Shown: positions 9,263 to 17,043 of the stretch, piece by piece | Numbering within the stretch: the stretch's first letter is position 1 | Layout: every line of letters begins with the position of its first letter | NCBI RefSeq assembly: GCF_005222485.1 | Contig: NZ_CP029078.1 | Span: forward strand, 5,111,501 to 5,175,500 | DNA from: Streptomyces griseoviridis | Lineage (GTDB): Bacteria; Actinomycetota; Actinomycetes; Streptomycetales; Streptomycetaceae | DNA length: 64,000 nt | Reading direction: 5' to 3' | Notes under the pieces: generated by a model | What the model saw: only the letters and a program-made list of their open reading frames with translations | What the model was told of the DNA's origin: nothing | Database searches by the model: none | Position numbers and translations under genes: made by a program

Positions 9263-9601
9263 TCAGCCGCCGTTCCTCGGCGCCCACATGATCACCGCCA
9301 TGCCGGCCAGGCAGACCACCGCGCCCGTCACGTCGTAGCGGTCGGGCCGGTAGCCGTCGGCGGCCATGCCCCACAGGATCGAACCGGCGACGAAGATCCC
9401 GCCGTACGCGGCGAGGATCCGCCCGAAGTGGGCGTCGGGCTGGAAGGTGGCGACGAAACCGTAGGCGCCGAGGGCCAGGATGCCGCCGGTGATCCACAGC
9501 CAGCCCCGGTGCTCCCGCACCCCCTGCCAGACCAGCCAGGCCCCGCCGATCTCGAAGAGGGCGGCGACGACGAAGAGGGCGGCGGAGCGGGCGATCAGCA
9601 T
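9263..9601 (-). CDS. YnfA/UPF0060 family membrane protein
   Basis: A 112-residue protein with four transmembrane segments, the usual length for the UPF0060/YnfA family. Diagnostic segments are [22 protein letters not shown] near the N-terminus (read as [13 protein letters not shown]), [36 protein letters not shown] and the final [20 protein letters not shown]. YnfA proteins are related to small multidrug resistance transporters; transport function here is inferred only from the family. It stands alone, 53 bases upstream of the SDR gene on the same strand. Confidence 0.92.
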   Translation of the reverse strand: MLIARSAALFVVAALFEIGGAWLVWQGVREHRGWLWITGGILALGAYGFVATFQPDAHFGRILAAYGGIFVAGSILWGMAADGYRPDRYDVTGAVVCLAGMAVIMWAPRNGG

Positions 9602-9710
9602 GGCAGCAGCCTCGCACGCCCCGCGTCACCCCTTGGACGGCGCCTGCCGGGTCCGTGACGTGGCATACATCGGTACGTCCGCCCGCGCGGGGCGAGTGAG
9701 GAGTGATGGC

Positions 9711-10181
9711 ATGCGAACGGTACGGGGGATCACCGCGGCGGTGGCGGGGCTCGCGGCGGCCTGCGGGCTCGCGCCCCGGGCGGCGGCGGTCGGGGCGCCG
9801 GAGGCCGACCTCGCCTATCACGGTGCCGCGACCATGGCGGGCGGGCTGCTCGACGTGCGGGTCACGCCCCGCAACCACGGTCCTTCGGCGGTGCCGGAGA
9901 CGTCCGTGCTGCTGCGCTGGTCCCGGCCGCCGGCCGACGGCCAGACGCTGCCCGCCGGGTGCGCGCGCTCCGGGGCGCGGGTGGTGCTGTGCCGGGTGGC
10001 GGCGCTGGCCGCGGACGACGTCGGCGAGGAGATCAGGCTCAGGGTCCGGCTGCGGGGAGCGCCGTCCGAGGTGCGGATGGACCTGGACACGGCGTGGAGC
10101 GGGGGAGCGGTGGACCGCAACCGGGACAACGACCGGCAGCGGGTGCTGGTGCTGGACACGGGGGACGAGTACCACTTCTGA
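9711..10181 (+). CDS. Small secreted protein of unknown function
   Basis: A 156-residue protein with a Sec-type signal peptide (MRTVRGITAAVAGLAAACG, cleavage likely after APRAAA). The mature part looks like a single beta-sandwich: GGLLDVRVTPRNHGPSAVPETSVLLRW and a conserved-looking cysteine pair around residues 84 and 93. This suggests a DUF11/CARDB-like immunoglobulin fold, although the similarity is weak. The ATG at 9711 has GAGGAG 6 bases upstream. A 32-base tandem repeat begins inside its stop codon. It is transcribed toward the oxidoreductase gene but separated from it by the array and a promoter. Confidence 0.7.
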   Translation: MRTVRGITAAVAGLAAACGLAPRAAAVGAPEADLAYHGAATMAGGLLDVRVTPRNHGPSAVPETSVLLRWSRPPADGQTLPAGCARSGARVVLCRVAALAADDVGEEIRLRVRLRGAPSEVRMDLDTAWSGGAVDRNRDNDRQRVLVLDTGDEYHF

Positions 10182-10332
10182 GCACCGCGGCCGGGGGCCT
10201 CGGGGGCTGGGGAGCGCCGCTGCGGGGCGCCTCGGGGGCTGGGGAGCACCGCTCCGGGGCGCCTCGCGGGCTGGGGAGCGCCGCGGCCGGGCGCCACGGG
10301 GGCCGGGGAGCACCGCTCGCGAGCGGCCGGGG
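10180..10332. repeat. 32-base tandem repeat, four full units plus a partial
   Basis: Units begin at 10180, 10212, 10244 and 10276, with a 25-base partial at 10308. Each starts GAGC(A/G)CCGC and ends GGGGGCTGGG or a close variant. The first unit starts inside the TGA of the preceding gene. Between the array and the promoter at 10363 I see no gene. Confidence 0.85.
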
Positions 10333-10362
10333 AATAGGGGTGGCCCTCTCGTCGTTGGGCGG

Positions 10363-10380
10363 TATAGTTGAACCGTCAAC
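10363..10380 (+). promoter_or_regulatory. -10 box overlapped by a palindromic operator
   Basis: TATAGT at 10363-10368 is a good -10 element 33 bases upstream of the oxidoreductase start. A perfect inverted repeat GTTGA-ACCG-TCAAC (10367-10380) overlaps its end and the expected start point. The arrangement suggests repression, perhaps by a MarR-type or similar dimeric regulator encoded elsewhere. The -35 region is not recognisable. Confidence 0.55.
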
Positions 10381-10400
10381 AACTTGGAGGGTGAGCGACC

Positions 10401-11537
10401 ATGCAGTTCGGTATCTTCAGCGTCGGCGACGTCACGCCCGACCCCACCACGGGGCGGACGCCGACCGAGCGTGAGCGGATCAAGGCCATGGTCGCCATCG
10501 CGCTCAAGGCCGAGGAGGTCGGCCTCGACGTCTTCGCGACCGGCGAGCACCACAACCCGCCGTTCGTCCCCTCGTCCCCCACCACCATGCTCGGCTACAT
10601 CGCGGCCCGCACCGAGAAGCTCGTGCTGTCCACCTCCACCACCCTGATCACCACCAACGACCCGGTGAAGATCGCGGAGGACTTCGCGATGCTCCAGCAC
10701 CTGGCCGACGGCCGCGTCGACCTGATGATGGGCCGCGGCAACACCGGCCCGGTCTACCCCTGGTTCGGCAAGGACATCCGGCAGGGCATCAACCTCGCCG
10801 TCGAGAACTACGCCCTGCTGCACCGCCTCTGGCGCGAGGACGTCGTCGACTGGGAGGGCAAGTTCCGCACCCCGCTCCAGGGCTTCACCTCTACGCCCCG
10901 CCCGCTCGACGACGTCCCGCCGTTCGTCTGGCACGGCTCCATCAGGTCCCCGGAGATCGCCGAGCAGGCCGCCTACTACGGCGACGGCTTCTTCCACAAC
11001 AACATCTTCTGGCCCGCCGACCACACCAAGCGGATGATCGAGCTGTACCGCGAGCGCTACGCCCACTACGGGCACGGCACCCCGGAACAGGCGATCGTCG
11101 GCCTCGGCGGCCAGGTCTTCATGCGCCGCGACTCGCAGGCGGCCGTGCGCGAGTTCCGGCCCTACTTCGACAACGCGCCGGTCTACGGGCACGGACCGTC
11201 CCTCGAGGACTTCACCGACCAGACCCCGCTGACCGTCGGCTCCCCGCAGCAGGTCATCGAGAAGACGCTGGCCTTCCGCGACTACGCGGGCGACTACCAG
11301 CGCCAGCTGTTCCTGATGGACCACGCGGGCCTGCCCCTGAAGACCGTCCTGGAACAGCTCGACCTGCTCGGCGAGGAGGTCGTGCCCGTGCTGCGCAAGG
11401 AGTTCGCGAACCACCGCCCGGCCGGCGTGCCGGACGCCCCCACCCACGCCTCGCTGCTCGCCGACCGCGAACGGGCCACCGGGGCGGCCGAGGGCGCCGG
11501 CACCCGGGCGGGCGCCGGGAAGGAGACCGTCGCATGA
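10401..11537 (+). CDS. LLM-class (luciferase-like) flavin-dependent oxidoreductase
   Basis: A 378-residue TIM-barrel monooxygenase expected to use FMNH2 and O2. The N-terminus MQFGIFSVGD, the segment AEEVGLDVFATGEHHNPPF and the phosphate-region MGRGNTGPVYPWFG are typical of the CE1758-like branch of this family. The last 40 residues are an Ala/Gly-rich tail. ATG 10401 is preceded by GGAGG 10 bases upstream. Its TGA overlaps the ATG of the next gene, an FMN reductase, which would supply reduced flavin, so the two form a two-component monooxygenase. The substrate is unknown. Expression is probably controlled at the palindrome over its -10 box. Confidence 0.9.
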   Translation: MQFGIFSVGDVTPDPTTGRTPTERERIKAMVAIALKAEEVGLDVFATGEHHNPPFVPSSPTTMLGYIAARTEKLVLSTSTTLITTNDPVKIAEDFAMLQHLADGRVDLMMGRGNTGPVYPWFGKDIRQGINLAVENYALLHRLWREDVVDWEGKFRTPLQGFTSTPRPLDDVPPFVWHGSIRSPEIAEQAAYYGDGFFHNNIFWPADHTKRMIELYRERYAHYGHGTPEQAIVGLGGQVFMRRDSQAAVREFRPYFDNAPVYGHGPSLEDFTDQTPLTVGSPQQVIEKTLAFRDYAGDYQRQLFLMDHAGLPLKTVLEQLDLLGEEVVPVLRKEFANHRPAGVPDAPTHASLLADRERATGAAEGAGTRAGAGKETVA

Positions 11538-12172
11538 AGCTCGTCGTCGTCTCGGCGGGGCTGAGCGTCCCGTCCTCCACGCGGCTGCTGGCCGACCGGC
11601 TGGCCGCCGCCGTGGGGCGGCACACCCCCGTCGACGTCCAGGTCGTGGAAGTGCGCGAACTGGCCGTGGAGATCGCCCACGCCTTCACCAACGGCTTCCC
11701 CGGCAAGGCGCTGGCCGCCGCGCAGGACGCCGTGACCACGGCCGACGGGCTCGTCGTCGTCACCCCGGTCTTCTCCGCCTCCTACAGCGGGCTGTTCAAG
11801 TCGTTCTTCGACCTCCTCGACAAGGAGGCGCTGGCCGGGACGCCGGTGCTGATCGCCGCCACCGGCGGCACCGCGCGCCACTCGCTGGTCCTCGACCACG
11901 CCCTGCGCCCCCTCTTCTCCTACCTGAAGGCCGTCGTCGCGCCCACCGGCGTCTACGCCGCGTCCGAGGACTGGGGCGCCGAGGGCCTCGACGACCGCGT
12001 CGAACGCGCCGCGGCGGAGCTGTCCGCCCTGATGGCGGGAGCGGCGGCGGCCAGGCCCGCGAAGCCGGCCACCGCCGACGCCTTCGAGGTCGTGCCGTTC
12101 GCCGAGCGGCTGGCGGCGCTCGCCCCCACCGCCCCGCCCCGGGCCCGGGAGGACGCCAGGACCCAGGGGTGA
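11534..12172 (+). CDS. NAD(P)H-dependent FMN reductase (CE1759-like)
   Basis: A 212-residue flavodoxin-fold reductase. It starts KLVVVSAGLSVPSSTRLLADR, the FMN-phosphate loop, and contains the flavin-binding segment TPVFSASYSGLFKSFFDLLD and the ATGGTARHSLVLDHALRPLF block. These match the CE1759-type reductases that are encoded next to LLM monooxygenases. The last 40 residues are Ala/Pro-rich and probably disordered. The ATG overlaps the monooxygenase stop by 4 bases (ATGA), so translation is coupled. A 15-base tandem repeat begins at its last codons. Confidence 0.92.
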   Translation: MKLVVVSAGLSVPSSTRLLADRLAAAVGRHTPVDVQVVEVRELAVEIAHAFTNGFPGKALAAAQDAVTTADGLVVVTPVFSASYSGLFKSFFDLLDKEALAGTPVLIAATGGTARHSLVLDHALRPLFSYLKAVVAPTGVYAASEDWGAEGLDDRVERAAAELSALMAGAAAARPAKPATADAFEVVPFAERLAALAPTAPPRAREDARTQG

Positions 12173-12210
12173 GGAGACCGAGGGTGAGGAGACCGAGGGT
12201 GAGAAGACGG
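12166..12210. repeat. 15-base tandem repeat, three units across a stop codon
   Basis: GGGGTGAGGAGACCG, AGGGTGAGGAGACCG and AGGGTGAGAAGACGG lie head to tail at 12166-12180, 12181-12195 and 12196-12210. The first unit contains the TGA (12170-12172) of the FMN reductase gene, so the terminal codon has been copied downstream. Confidence 0.85.
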
Positions 12211-12319
12211 TAGGCGTCCCGCGCCCGCTGCCCCCGTCACGGTGAGAGCCGGGTAAAAAGGGTGATCGTAGGCCCGCTCGGCCCGGCTGATCCGGCCCCG
12301 CCCTTGGCACACTGGGTCC

Positions 12320-13045
12320 GTGTCCCAGACTGTGCTCCTCGCCGAAGACGACCGCGCCATCCGCCACGCCCTGGAACGGGCCCTGAGCCTGGAGGGCTAC
12401 CAGGTCACCGCGGTCGCCGACGGCGTCGAGGCGCTCGCACAGGCCCACAGGACCCCGCCGGACGTCCTGCTCCTCGACGTCATGATGCCTGGCATCGACG
12501 GACTCCAGGTCTGCCGGGTGCTGCGCGCCGAGGGCGACCGCACCCCCATCCTCATGCTCACCGCGCTCGTCGAGACCGCCGACCGCATCGCCGGCCTCGA
12601 CGCCGGCGCCGACGACTACGTCGTCAAACCCTTCGACGTCGAAGAGGTCTTCGCCCGGCTGCGCGCCCTGCTGCGCCGCACCGGCGCCGACCGGCCCGCG
12701 GGCGCGAGCCCGGCCGGCGCCCCCAAGGAGCCCGCGGGCCACGACCGGCAGATCGAGGCCGCCGGACTGCGGATGGACGTCCAGGCCCGCCGCGCCTGGC
12801 GCGACGAGACCGAACTCGAGCTGACCCGCACCGAGTTCGAGCTGCTGGAACTGCTGGTGCGCAACTCCGGCATCGTCCTCGACCACTCCACCATCTATGA
12901 CCGCATCTGGGGCTACGACTTCGGCCCCGGCTCCAAGAACCTCGCCGTGTACGTCGGCTACCTGCGCCGCAAGCTCGACCGGCCCGGCGCACCGCAGCTC
13001 ATCCACACGGTGCGCGGTGTGGGCTACGTGCTGCGGGAGGACTGA
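12320..13045 (+). CDS. OmpR-family response regulator (MprA-like)
   Basis: A 241-residue DNA-binding response regulator. The receiver domain has the acidic pair near Asp10-11, phospho-acceptor Asp53 in LLLDVMMPG, the TALVETADRIAGLDAGADDYVVKPFD block with Lys of the KPF motif, and a Pro/Ala linker around residues 118-140. The C-terminal winged helix shows LTRTEFELLELLVRN, SKNLAVYVGYLRRKLD and IHTVRGVGYVLRED. GTG 12320 opens directly with the receiver fold (SQTVLLAEDD). The kinase gene follows without a gap (TGAGTG). The pair resembles mycobacterial MprAB in architecture; the signal is unknown. Confidence 0.93.
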   Translation: MSQTVLLAEDDRAIRHALERALSLEGYQVTAVADGVEALAQAHRTPPDVLLLDVMMPGIDGLQVCRVLRAEGDRTPILMLTALVETADRIAGLDAGADDYVVKPFDVEEVFARLRALLRRTGADRPAGASPAGAPKEPAGHDRQIEAAGLRMDVQARRAWRDETELELTRTEFELLELLVRNSGIVLDHSTIYDRIWGYDFGPGSKNLAVYVGYLRRKLDRPGAPQLIHTVRGVGYVLRED

Positions 13046-14485
13046 GTGGGCCGACTGCGGCGGCTGCTGGCCGGCCGGCGCCCCGGGCTGCGCTCGCTGC
13101 GGACCACGTTCGCCGTGTCGTTCGCGACGGTCGCCGCCGCCGTCACCGTCCTCGTCGGCGTGCTCTCCTACAACGCCGCCGCGCGACTCGTCCGCGTCGA
13201 CCAGGAGACGGTGTTCGACCAGGTCGTCCAGGACGTCAGGGACGAGGTGCGCCAGCACCGGATGAACCCCGACGACTTCACCCCGTCCGCGCCCGGCCAC
13301 AACGTCGTACGGCCCGCCCGCACCGACGTCCAGGTGCTCGGCCCCGACGGCACGGTCGTCGACGGCGGCCACCCGGGGCTCCCCGTCACCGCCGCCGACC
13401 GTGCCGTCGCCGGCGACCGGGCCGCCGGGCGGATCGTCGAGCACAAGGACGTCGACGTCGCCGAGGACGTCTACCGGGTCGCCACCGTCTCGCTCGGCGA
13501 CGGACGCGGCGCGGTCCAGGTCGCCCAGGAGTTCAGCGACACCGAGGACCTGCTGCGGGCGCTCCAGCAGCGCACCCTCATCCTGATGGCCGCCGTCGTC
13601 ACCGCGGCCGGACTCTTCGGCTGGTGGCTGGCCCGGCGCATCACCCGGCGCCTGATCATCCTCACCTCGGCAGCGGAGGACGTCGCCCGCACCCGCCGCC
13701 TCGGCATCGAGGTGCCGGTCACAGGCCACGACGAGGTGGGCCGCCTCGGCCGCGCCTTCGACCGGATGCTGGGCAGGCTCGCCCAGTCCGAGGAGGACCA
13801 GCGCCGCCTCGTCCAGGACGCCGGGCACGAACTGCGCACCCCGCTCACCTCGCTGCGCACCAACATCTCGCTGCTGCGCCGCATCGACGAACTCCCGCCC
13901 GCCACCCGGCTCGACCTGGTCGCCGACCTCTCCCAGGAGGCCCGCGAACTGACCGACCTGGTCAACGAACTCGTCGACCTCGCCGCCGGGCAGTCCGACA
14001 ACGAACCCCCGCAGCGGGTGGACCTCGCCGACATCGCCGAGGACGTCGCCGGACTGGCCAGGCGCCGCACCGGACGCGACATCACGGTCACGGCGAGCGG
14101 CGACACCGGCACCGACGGGCGGCCTGCGATGCTCACCCGGGCCATCTCCAACCTGGTCGAGAACGCCGCCAAGTTCGACCCCGACCGGGGCGGCCCCATC
14201 GAGATCGACGTGACAGGACCCGCCCGCCCCGGCGCGGTCCGCGTCGCGGTCCTCGACCGGGGGCCCGGCATCGCCGAGTGCGACCTCGTCCGCGTCTTCG
14301 ACCGCTTCTACCGCGCGGCCGACGCCCGCTCACTGCCCGGCTCGGGCCTCGGCCTTTCCATCGTCCGCGAGGTGGCACTGGCCCACGGCGGAGCCCCGTT
14401 CGCCCTGCGCAGGGAGGGCGGGGGTTCGGTGATCGGGTTCACGGTGGGCGGGGGAGCGGTGGGGGCCACCCGGGTCGGGGGGTGA
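13046..14485 (+). CDS. Membrane sensor histidine kinase (MprB-like)
   Basis: A 479-residue kinase. It has a first membrane helix at about residues 22-45, an extracytoplasmic sensor region to about residue 170, a second helix (LILMAAVVTAAGLFGWWLA), a HAMP domain, the H-box QDAGHELRTPL with phospho-acceptor His261, the N-box NLVENAAKF, the G1 box LDRGPGIAECD and the G2 box GSGLGLSIVREVALAHGG. GTG 13046 abuts the regulator stop codon, indicating an operon with tight coupling. The sensor region lacks cysteine clusters or recognisable ligand domains. The last 20 residues are Gly/Val-rich. Confidence 0.93.
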   Translation: MGRLRRLLAGRRPGLRSLRTTFAVSFATVAAAVTVLVGVLSYNAAARLVRVDQETVFDQVVQDVRDEVRQHRMNPDDFTPSAPGHNVVRPARTDVQVLGPDGTVVDGGHPGLPVTAADRAVAGDRAAGRIVEHKDVDVAEDVYRVATVSLGDGRGAVQVAQEFSDTEDLLRALQQRTLILMAAVVTAAGLFGWWLARRITRRLIILTSAAEDVARTRRLGIEVPVTGHDEVGRLGRAFDRMLGRLAQSEEDQRRLVQDAGHELRTPLTSLRTNISLLRRIDELPPATRLDLVADLSQEARELTDLVNELVDLAAGQSDNEPPQRVDLADIAEDVAGLARRRTGRDITVTASGDTGTDGRPAMLTRAISNLVENAAKFDPDRGGPIEIDVTGPARPGAVRVAVLDRGPGIAECDLVRVFDRFYRAADARSLPGSGLGLSIVREVALAHGGAPFALRREGGGSVIGFTVGGGAVGATRVGG

Positions 14486-14878
14486 CGGGGGCGGGCGCGA
14501 TGCCCGGCGCGGCTCGACGCGTGACCAGCGGCCCGAGCGTGCCGTCGTGGCGCGCGGCGAGATCGCGGGTCCTGGCAACGCCAGGCCGGACCTCCCGCGC
14601 CGGGTCGTCCGCGCAGGCCCGCGCCGGCACCGCCGTCCCGCGCGCCGCCTCCCGTTCCCTGCGGTCGCCGGTGGCGCTCTGCCGGTGGCCGCGGAGCAGT
14701 GTCCGCCCGCTGTCCACCGGGTTCGCGAGGCGGAACGAGTAGTTCATCAGGCGGGCGCTACGCCGGTGCGGCAGGGCCGTGGCCGGAAACCGCCAGAATT
14801 CCCGCACGGAGGGGATTCACCGGGCGCGCGGAGAAAACCCCGTGCGTCACCCGCCCGCCCGAGCGCAGAATCGCCCCC
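14486..14878. other. Intergenic stretch without a supported gene
   Basis: Between the kinase stop and the TOPRIM gene there are about 390 bases. A 122-residue frame exists on the minus strand (14439-14807), but it overlaps the kinase end, is rich in Arg/Pro and lacks a domain signature, so I do not accept it. No convincing promoter or terminator is visible. Confidence 0.5.
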
Positions 14879-15574
14879 ATGGCGGACATGAGGGCGTTCC
14901 GGAACGCCGTCACGGAGTGGGCGGCGGGCGGCCCCGGCGGAGCGGCGGACGGCCCCGGCGGAGCGGCGGCCGATGGCCCCGGGACAGCGCCGGGCGCCCC
15001 CGGTGAGGCGGCCGGTGAGGTGGCCGGCGAGCTGGCCGGGCTGCTGCCGGTGCGGACCGCGGTGCTCCTGGAGGGGCCGAGCGACGTCGCCGCCGTCGAG
15101 GCGCTCGCCGAGCGCACCGGGCGGGACCTCGCCGCCGAGGGCGTGTGCGTCCTGTCGATGGGCGGGGCGATGAACATCGCCCGCTACGCGGGACTGCTCG
15201 GACCGCCGGGGCTCGGGCTCGCGCTCGCCGGGCTCTGCGACGAGCGTGAGCGCGGCTTCTACGACCGCGGCCTGGAACGGGCGCACGCTTCGGGCCGGAA
15301 CTTCTTCGTCTGCGTGAGCGACCTGGAGGACGAACTCGTCCGCGCCCTCGGCGTGCCACGGGTCGAGGAGGTGGTCCGCGTCGAGGGCGACCTCCCGGCC
15401 TGGCGGACCTTCGTGCGCCAGCCCGCGCAGCGGGACCGGTCCCCGCGGCAGCGGATGCGGCGCTTCCTCGGCACCAAGAAGGGCCGCAAGATCCGCTACG
15501 GCCGCCTCCTCGCCGAGGCCCTCGACCCGGCGCAGGTACCGGTCCCGCTGCGACGGCTGCTGACGAGCCTGTGA
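14879..15574 (+). CDS. Stand-alone OLD-like TOPRIM domain protein
   Basis: A 231-residue protein whose main part (residues ~55-175) reads as a TOPRIM nucleotidyl-transferase/hydrolase fold: VLLEGPSDVAAVEAL carries the catalytic Glu, VLSMGGAMNIARYAGLLG follows, and LAGLCDERERGF plus FFVCVSDLEDELVRALG supply the acidic DxD-like and Glu/Asp metal ligands of OLD-family nucleases. The ABC-ATPase half of OLD proteins is missing. Residues 14-45 are a Gly/Ala/Pro low-complexity linker. The C-terminus is strongly basic (MRRFLGTKKGRKIRYGRLLAEAL), suggesting nucleic acid binding. The start ATG 14879 has no strong ribosome site; ATG 14888 is an alternative. Role unknown; not next to a defence gene. Confidence 0.75.
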   Translation: MADMRAFRNAVTEWAAGGPGGAADGPGGAAADGPGTAPGAPGEAAGEVAGELAGLLPVRTAVLLEGPSDVAAVEALAERTGRDLAAEGVCVLSMGGAMNIARYAGLLGPPGLGLALAGLCDERERGFYDRGLERAHASGRNFFVCVSDLEDELVRALGVPRVEEVVRVEGDLPAWRTFVRQPAQRDRSPRQRMRRFLGTKKGRKIRYGRLLAEALDPAQVPVPLRRLLTSL

Positions 15575-15581
15575 GAGAGCC

Positions 15582-15626
15582 CCGACGCGGGCGGTGCCGA
15601 CGCGGGCGGTACCGACTCGGGCGGTG
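15582..15626. repeat. 15-base tandem repeat between convergent stop codons
   Basis: CCGACGCGGGCGGTG, CCGACGCGGGCGGTA and CCGACTCGGGCGGTG occupy 15582-15596, 15597-15611 and 15612-15626. The array starts 7 bases after the TOPRIM stop and ends exactly at the TCA that is the darcynin stop on the other strand. Confidence 0.85.
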
Positions 15627-15992
15627 TCACGTGGAGATCGTCGTCACCGCGTCGACCCCGTAGGTGCGGGCGTACCCGTTCTCCGTACCGACCAGCAGGT
15701 CGACGACCTCGAAGTAGCGGTCCCAGAACGTGGTTTCGCGCAGCGCGTCGACGAGGAGCTGGTACGCCTCGTGGTCGTCCGCCTCCCAGACCCAGACGTC
15801 GGTGACGCGCGCGGAGTAGAACTCCGTGTCGTAGAACCGGGACCGGACGCCGCTGGTCTTCGCCTTGACGGCCGGGACGACCTGCTCGGTGAAGGCGGCC
15901 ACCCGCTCCTCGACGGTCATGGCGAGCCATTCAGGGGTGGTCTTGACGAGCATGAACGCCGTGACGGGCGGCGCGGTTCGGGTGGTGGACAT
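15627..15992 (-). CDS. Darcynin family protein
   Basis: A 121-residue protein matching the darcynin family in length and sequence character: an alpha/beta dimer-type ferredoxin-like fold with [22 protein letters not shown] at the N-terminus, a [32 protein letters not shown] core and [23 protein letters not shown] near the end. Darcynins have no established enzymatic role that I know of. ATG 15992 has GGAG 7 bases upstream; the slightly longer frame is less likely. It is followed by nothing on its strand and preceded at 49 bases by the NmrA-like gene, so the two are probably one transcription unit. Confidence 0.82.
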   Translation of the reverse strand: MSTTRTAPPVTAFMLVKTTPEWLAMTVEERVAAFTEQVVPAVKAKTSGVRSRFYDTEFYSARVTDVWVWEADDHEAYQLLVDALRETTFWDRYFEVVDLLVGTENGYARTYGVDAVTTIST

Positions 15993-16041
15993 GGGGGTGC
16001 TCCTCAGATCGGGCGTCAAGTGATGTCTGCGGTGGGGGAGT

Positions 16042-16935
16042 TCAGGAAAGGACGGCGGGCTTCAGGGTCCGCTCGCACCACTGCGCGAACGTGGTGGGGG
16101 ACGCCGTGTCCGCGGTGCGGGCGACCCCCGCGTCCAGGCCCTGGTCCTTGGCCGACTTCATGTCGACGATCCCCTGCACGAACGCGGGGTCGAGGCCGTA
16201 GCCGGTCAGGGTCGTGTACACCTCGTCCAGTGGCTCGCGCTCGTAGCGGACGGGGCGGCCGAGCCGCTCCGTCATGATGCGGGCGAGGTCGTCGGGGGAG
16301 AGGTCCTCGGGGCCGAGGACCGGGACGCTGTCCGTGCCGGTCCACGAGCGGTCGAGGAGCAGACCGGCGGCGACGGCCGCGATGTCGTCGACGGCGACGA
16401 GCGGGGCCTTGCGGCCGGCGTCGACGGAGTCGGTGAAGACACCCTTCTCGCGGATCGAGTCGGCCTCCTCCAGGAGGTTCTCGAAGAAGGACGGGTTGGC
16501 CAGCGCCCGGTACGCGGCACCGGTGCCGGCGAGCAGGTCGTCCATGGCGAAGGTCGCGGTGACGAGACCGGCCCGGTCGGCGACCGGGGTGCCGCGGCCG
16601 AGCGCGGAGACCCCGACGACGTGACCGACGCCATGGGCGGCCAGGGCCCGCGCGGCGGGCCGGGTGAAGCCGGTGTAGGCCGCGTCGGGGGTGCGGGAGG
16701 CGTCCGGGGGCACCAGCCAGAAGACGGCGTCGGCGCCCGCGAAGGCCCGGTCGACGACCTCGGCGTCGCCGTGCGAGCCGGTGACCACGTCGACGCGGTC
16801 GCGGACGGCGTCCGGGAGCCGGGCGGGATCGCGGACGATCACGCGGAGTTCCTCGCCCGCGGCGGGGGCGGACTCCAGGAGTCGGGAGAGCAGCCGGCGG
16901 CCGATGTTCCCGGTCGGGGCGGTGATGACGATCAT
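16042..16935 (-). CDS. NmrA-like NAD(P)-binding atypical SDR
   Basis: A 297-residue Rossmann protein with N-terminus [20 protein letters not shown] carrying the TGxxGxxG-type dinucleotide loop, followed by VIVRDPARL. It lacks the canonical YxxxK pair, typical of NmrA/QOR2-like atypical SDRs that bind NAD(P) or reduce quinone-like substrates. Motifs [23 protein letters not shown] and [14 protein letters not shown] are characteristic. ATG 16935 has GAGG 6 bases upstream and starts exactly at the fold. It is divergent from the LysR gene at 17039, the usual arrangement of a LysR regulator and its target. Confidence 0.88.
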   Translation of the reverse strand: MIVITAPTGNIGRRLLSRLLESAPAAGEELRVIVRDPARLPDAVRDRVDVVTGSHGDAEVVDRAFAGADAVFWLVPPDASRTPDAAYTGFTRPAARALAAHGVGHVVGVSALGRGTPVADRAGLVTATFAMDDLLAGTGAAYRALANPSFFENLLEEADSIREKGVFTDSVDAGRKAPLVAVDDIAAVAAGLLLDRSWTGTDSVPVLGPEDLSPDDLARIMTERLGRPVRYEREPLDEVYTTLTGYGLDPAFVQGIVDMKSAKDQGLDAGVARTADTASPTTFAQWCERTLKPAVLS

Positions 16936-17020
16936 GCGAACCTCGCAGGTCGTGGGGGTGGGTACGCCCCTCATCCTGCGGAGTCCCCCCGTGTTGCCAC
17001 AATGGGAACTTCAGCACGGA

Positions 17021-17043
17021 ATCATTGACTGAAATGGAATGAT
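17021..17043 (+). promoter_or_regulatory. LysR-type T-N11-A box overlapping the regulator start
   Basis: ATCATT (17021-17026) and AATGAT (17038-17043) are perfect arms around an 11-base spacer, the canonical dyad of LysR regulators. It lies in the divergent NmrA/LysR region and overlaps the LysR start codons, which would give autorepression together with control of the neighbouring gene. Confidence 0.5.

Noticed and set aside
10180..10332. CRISPR-like array
   Set aside because: The 32-base units are directly adjacent without spacers, and there are no cas genes in the window.
14439..14807. Possible 122-residue minus-strand gene after the histidine kinase
   Set aside because: It overlaps the kinase 3' end, has Arg/Pro-rich composition and no family signature.
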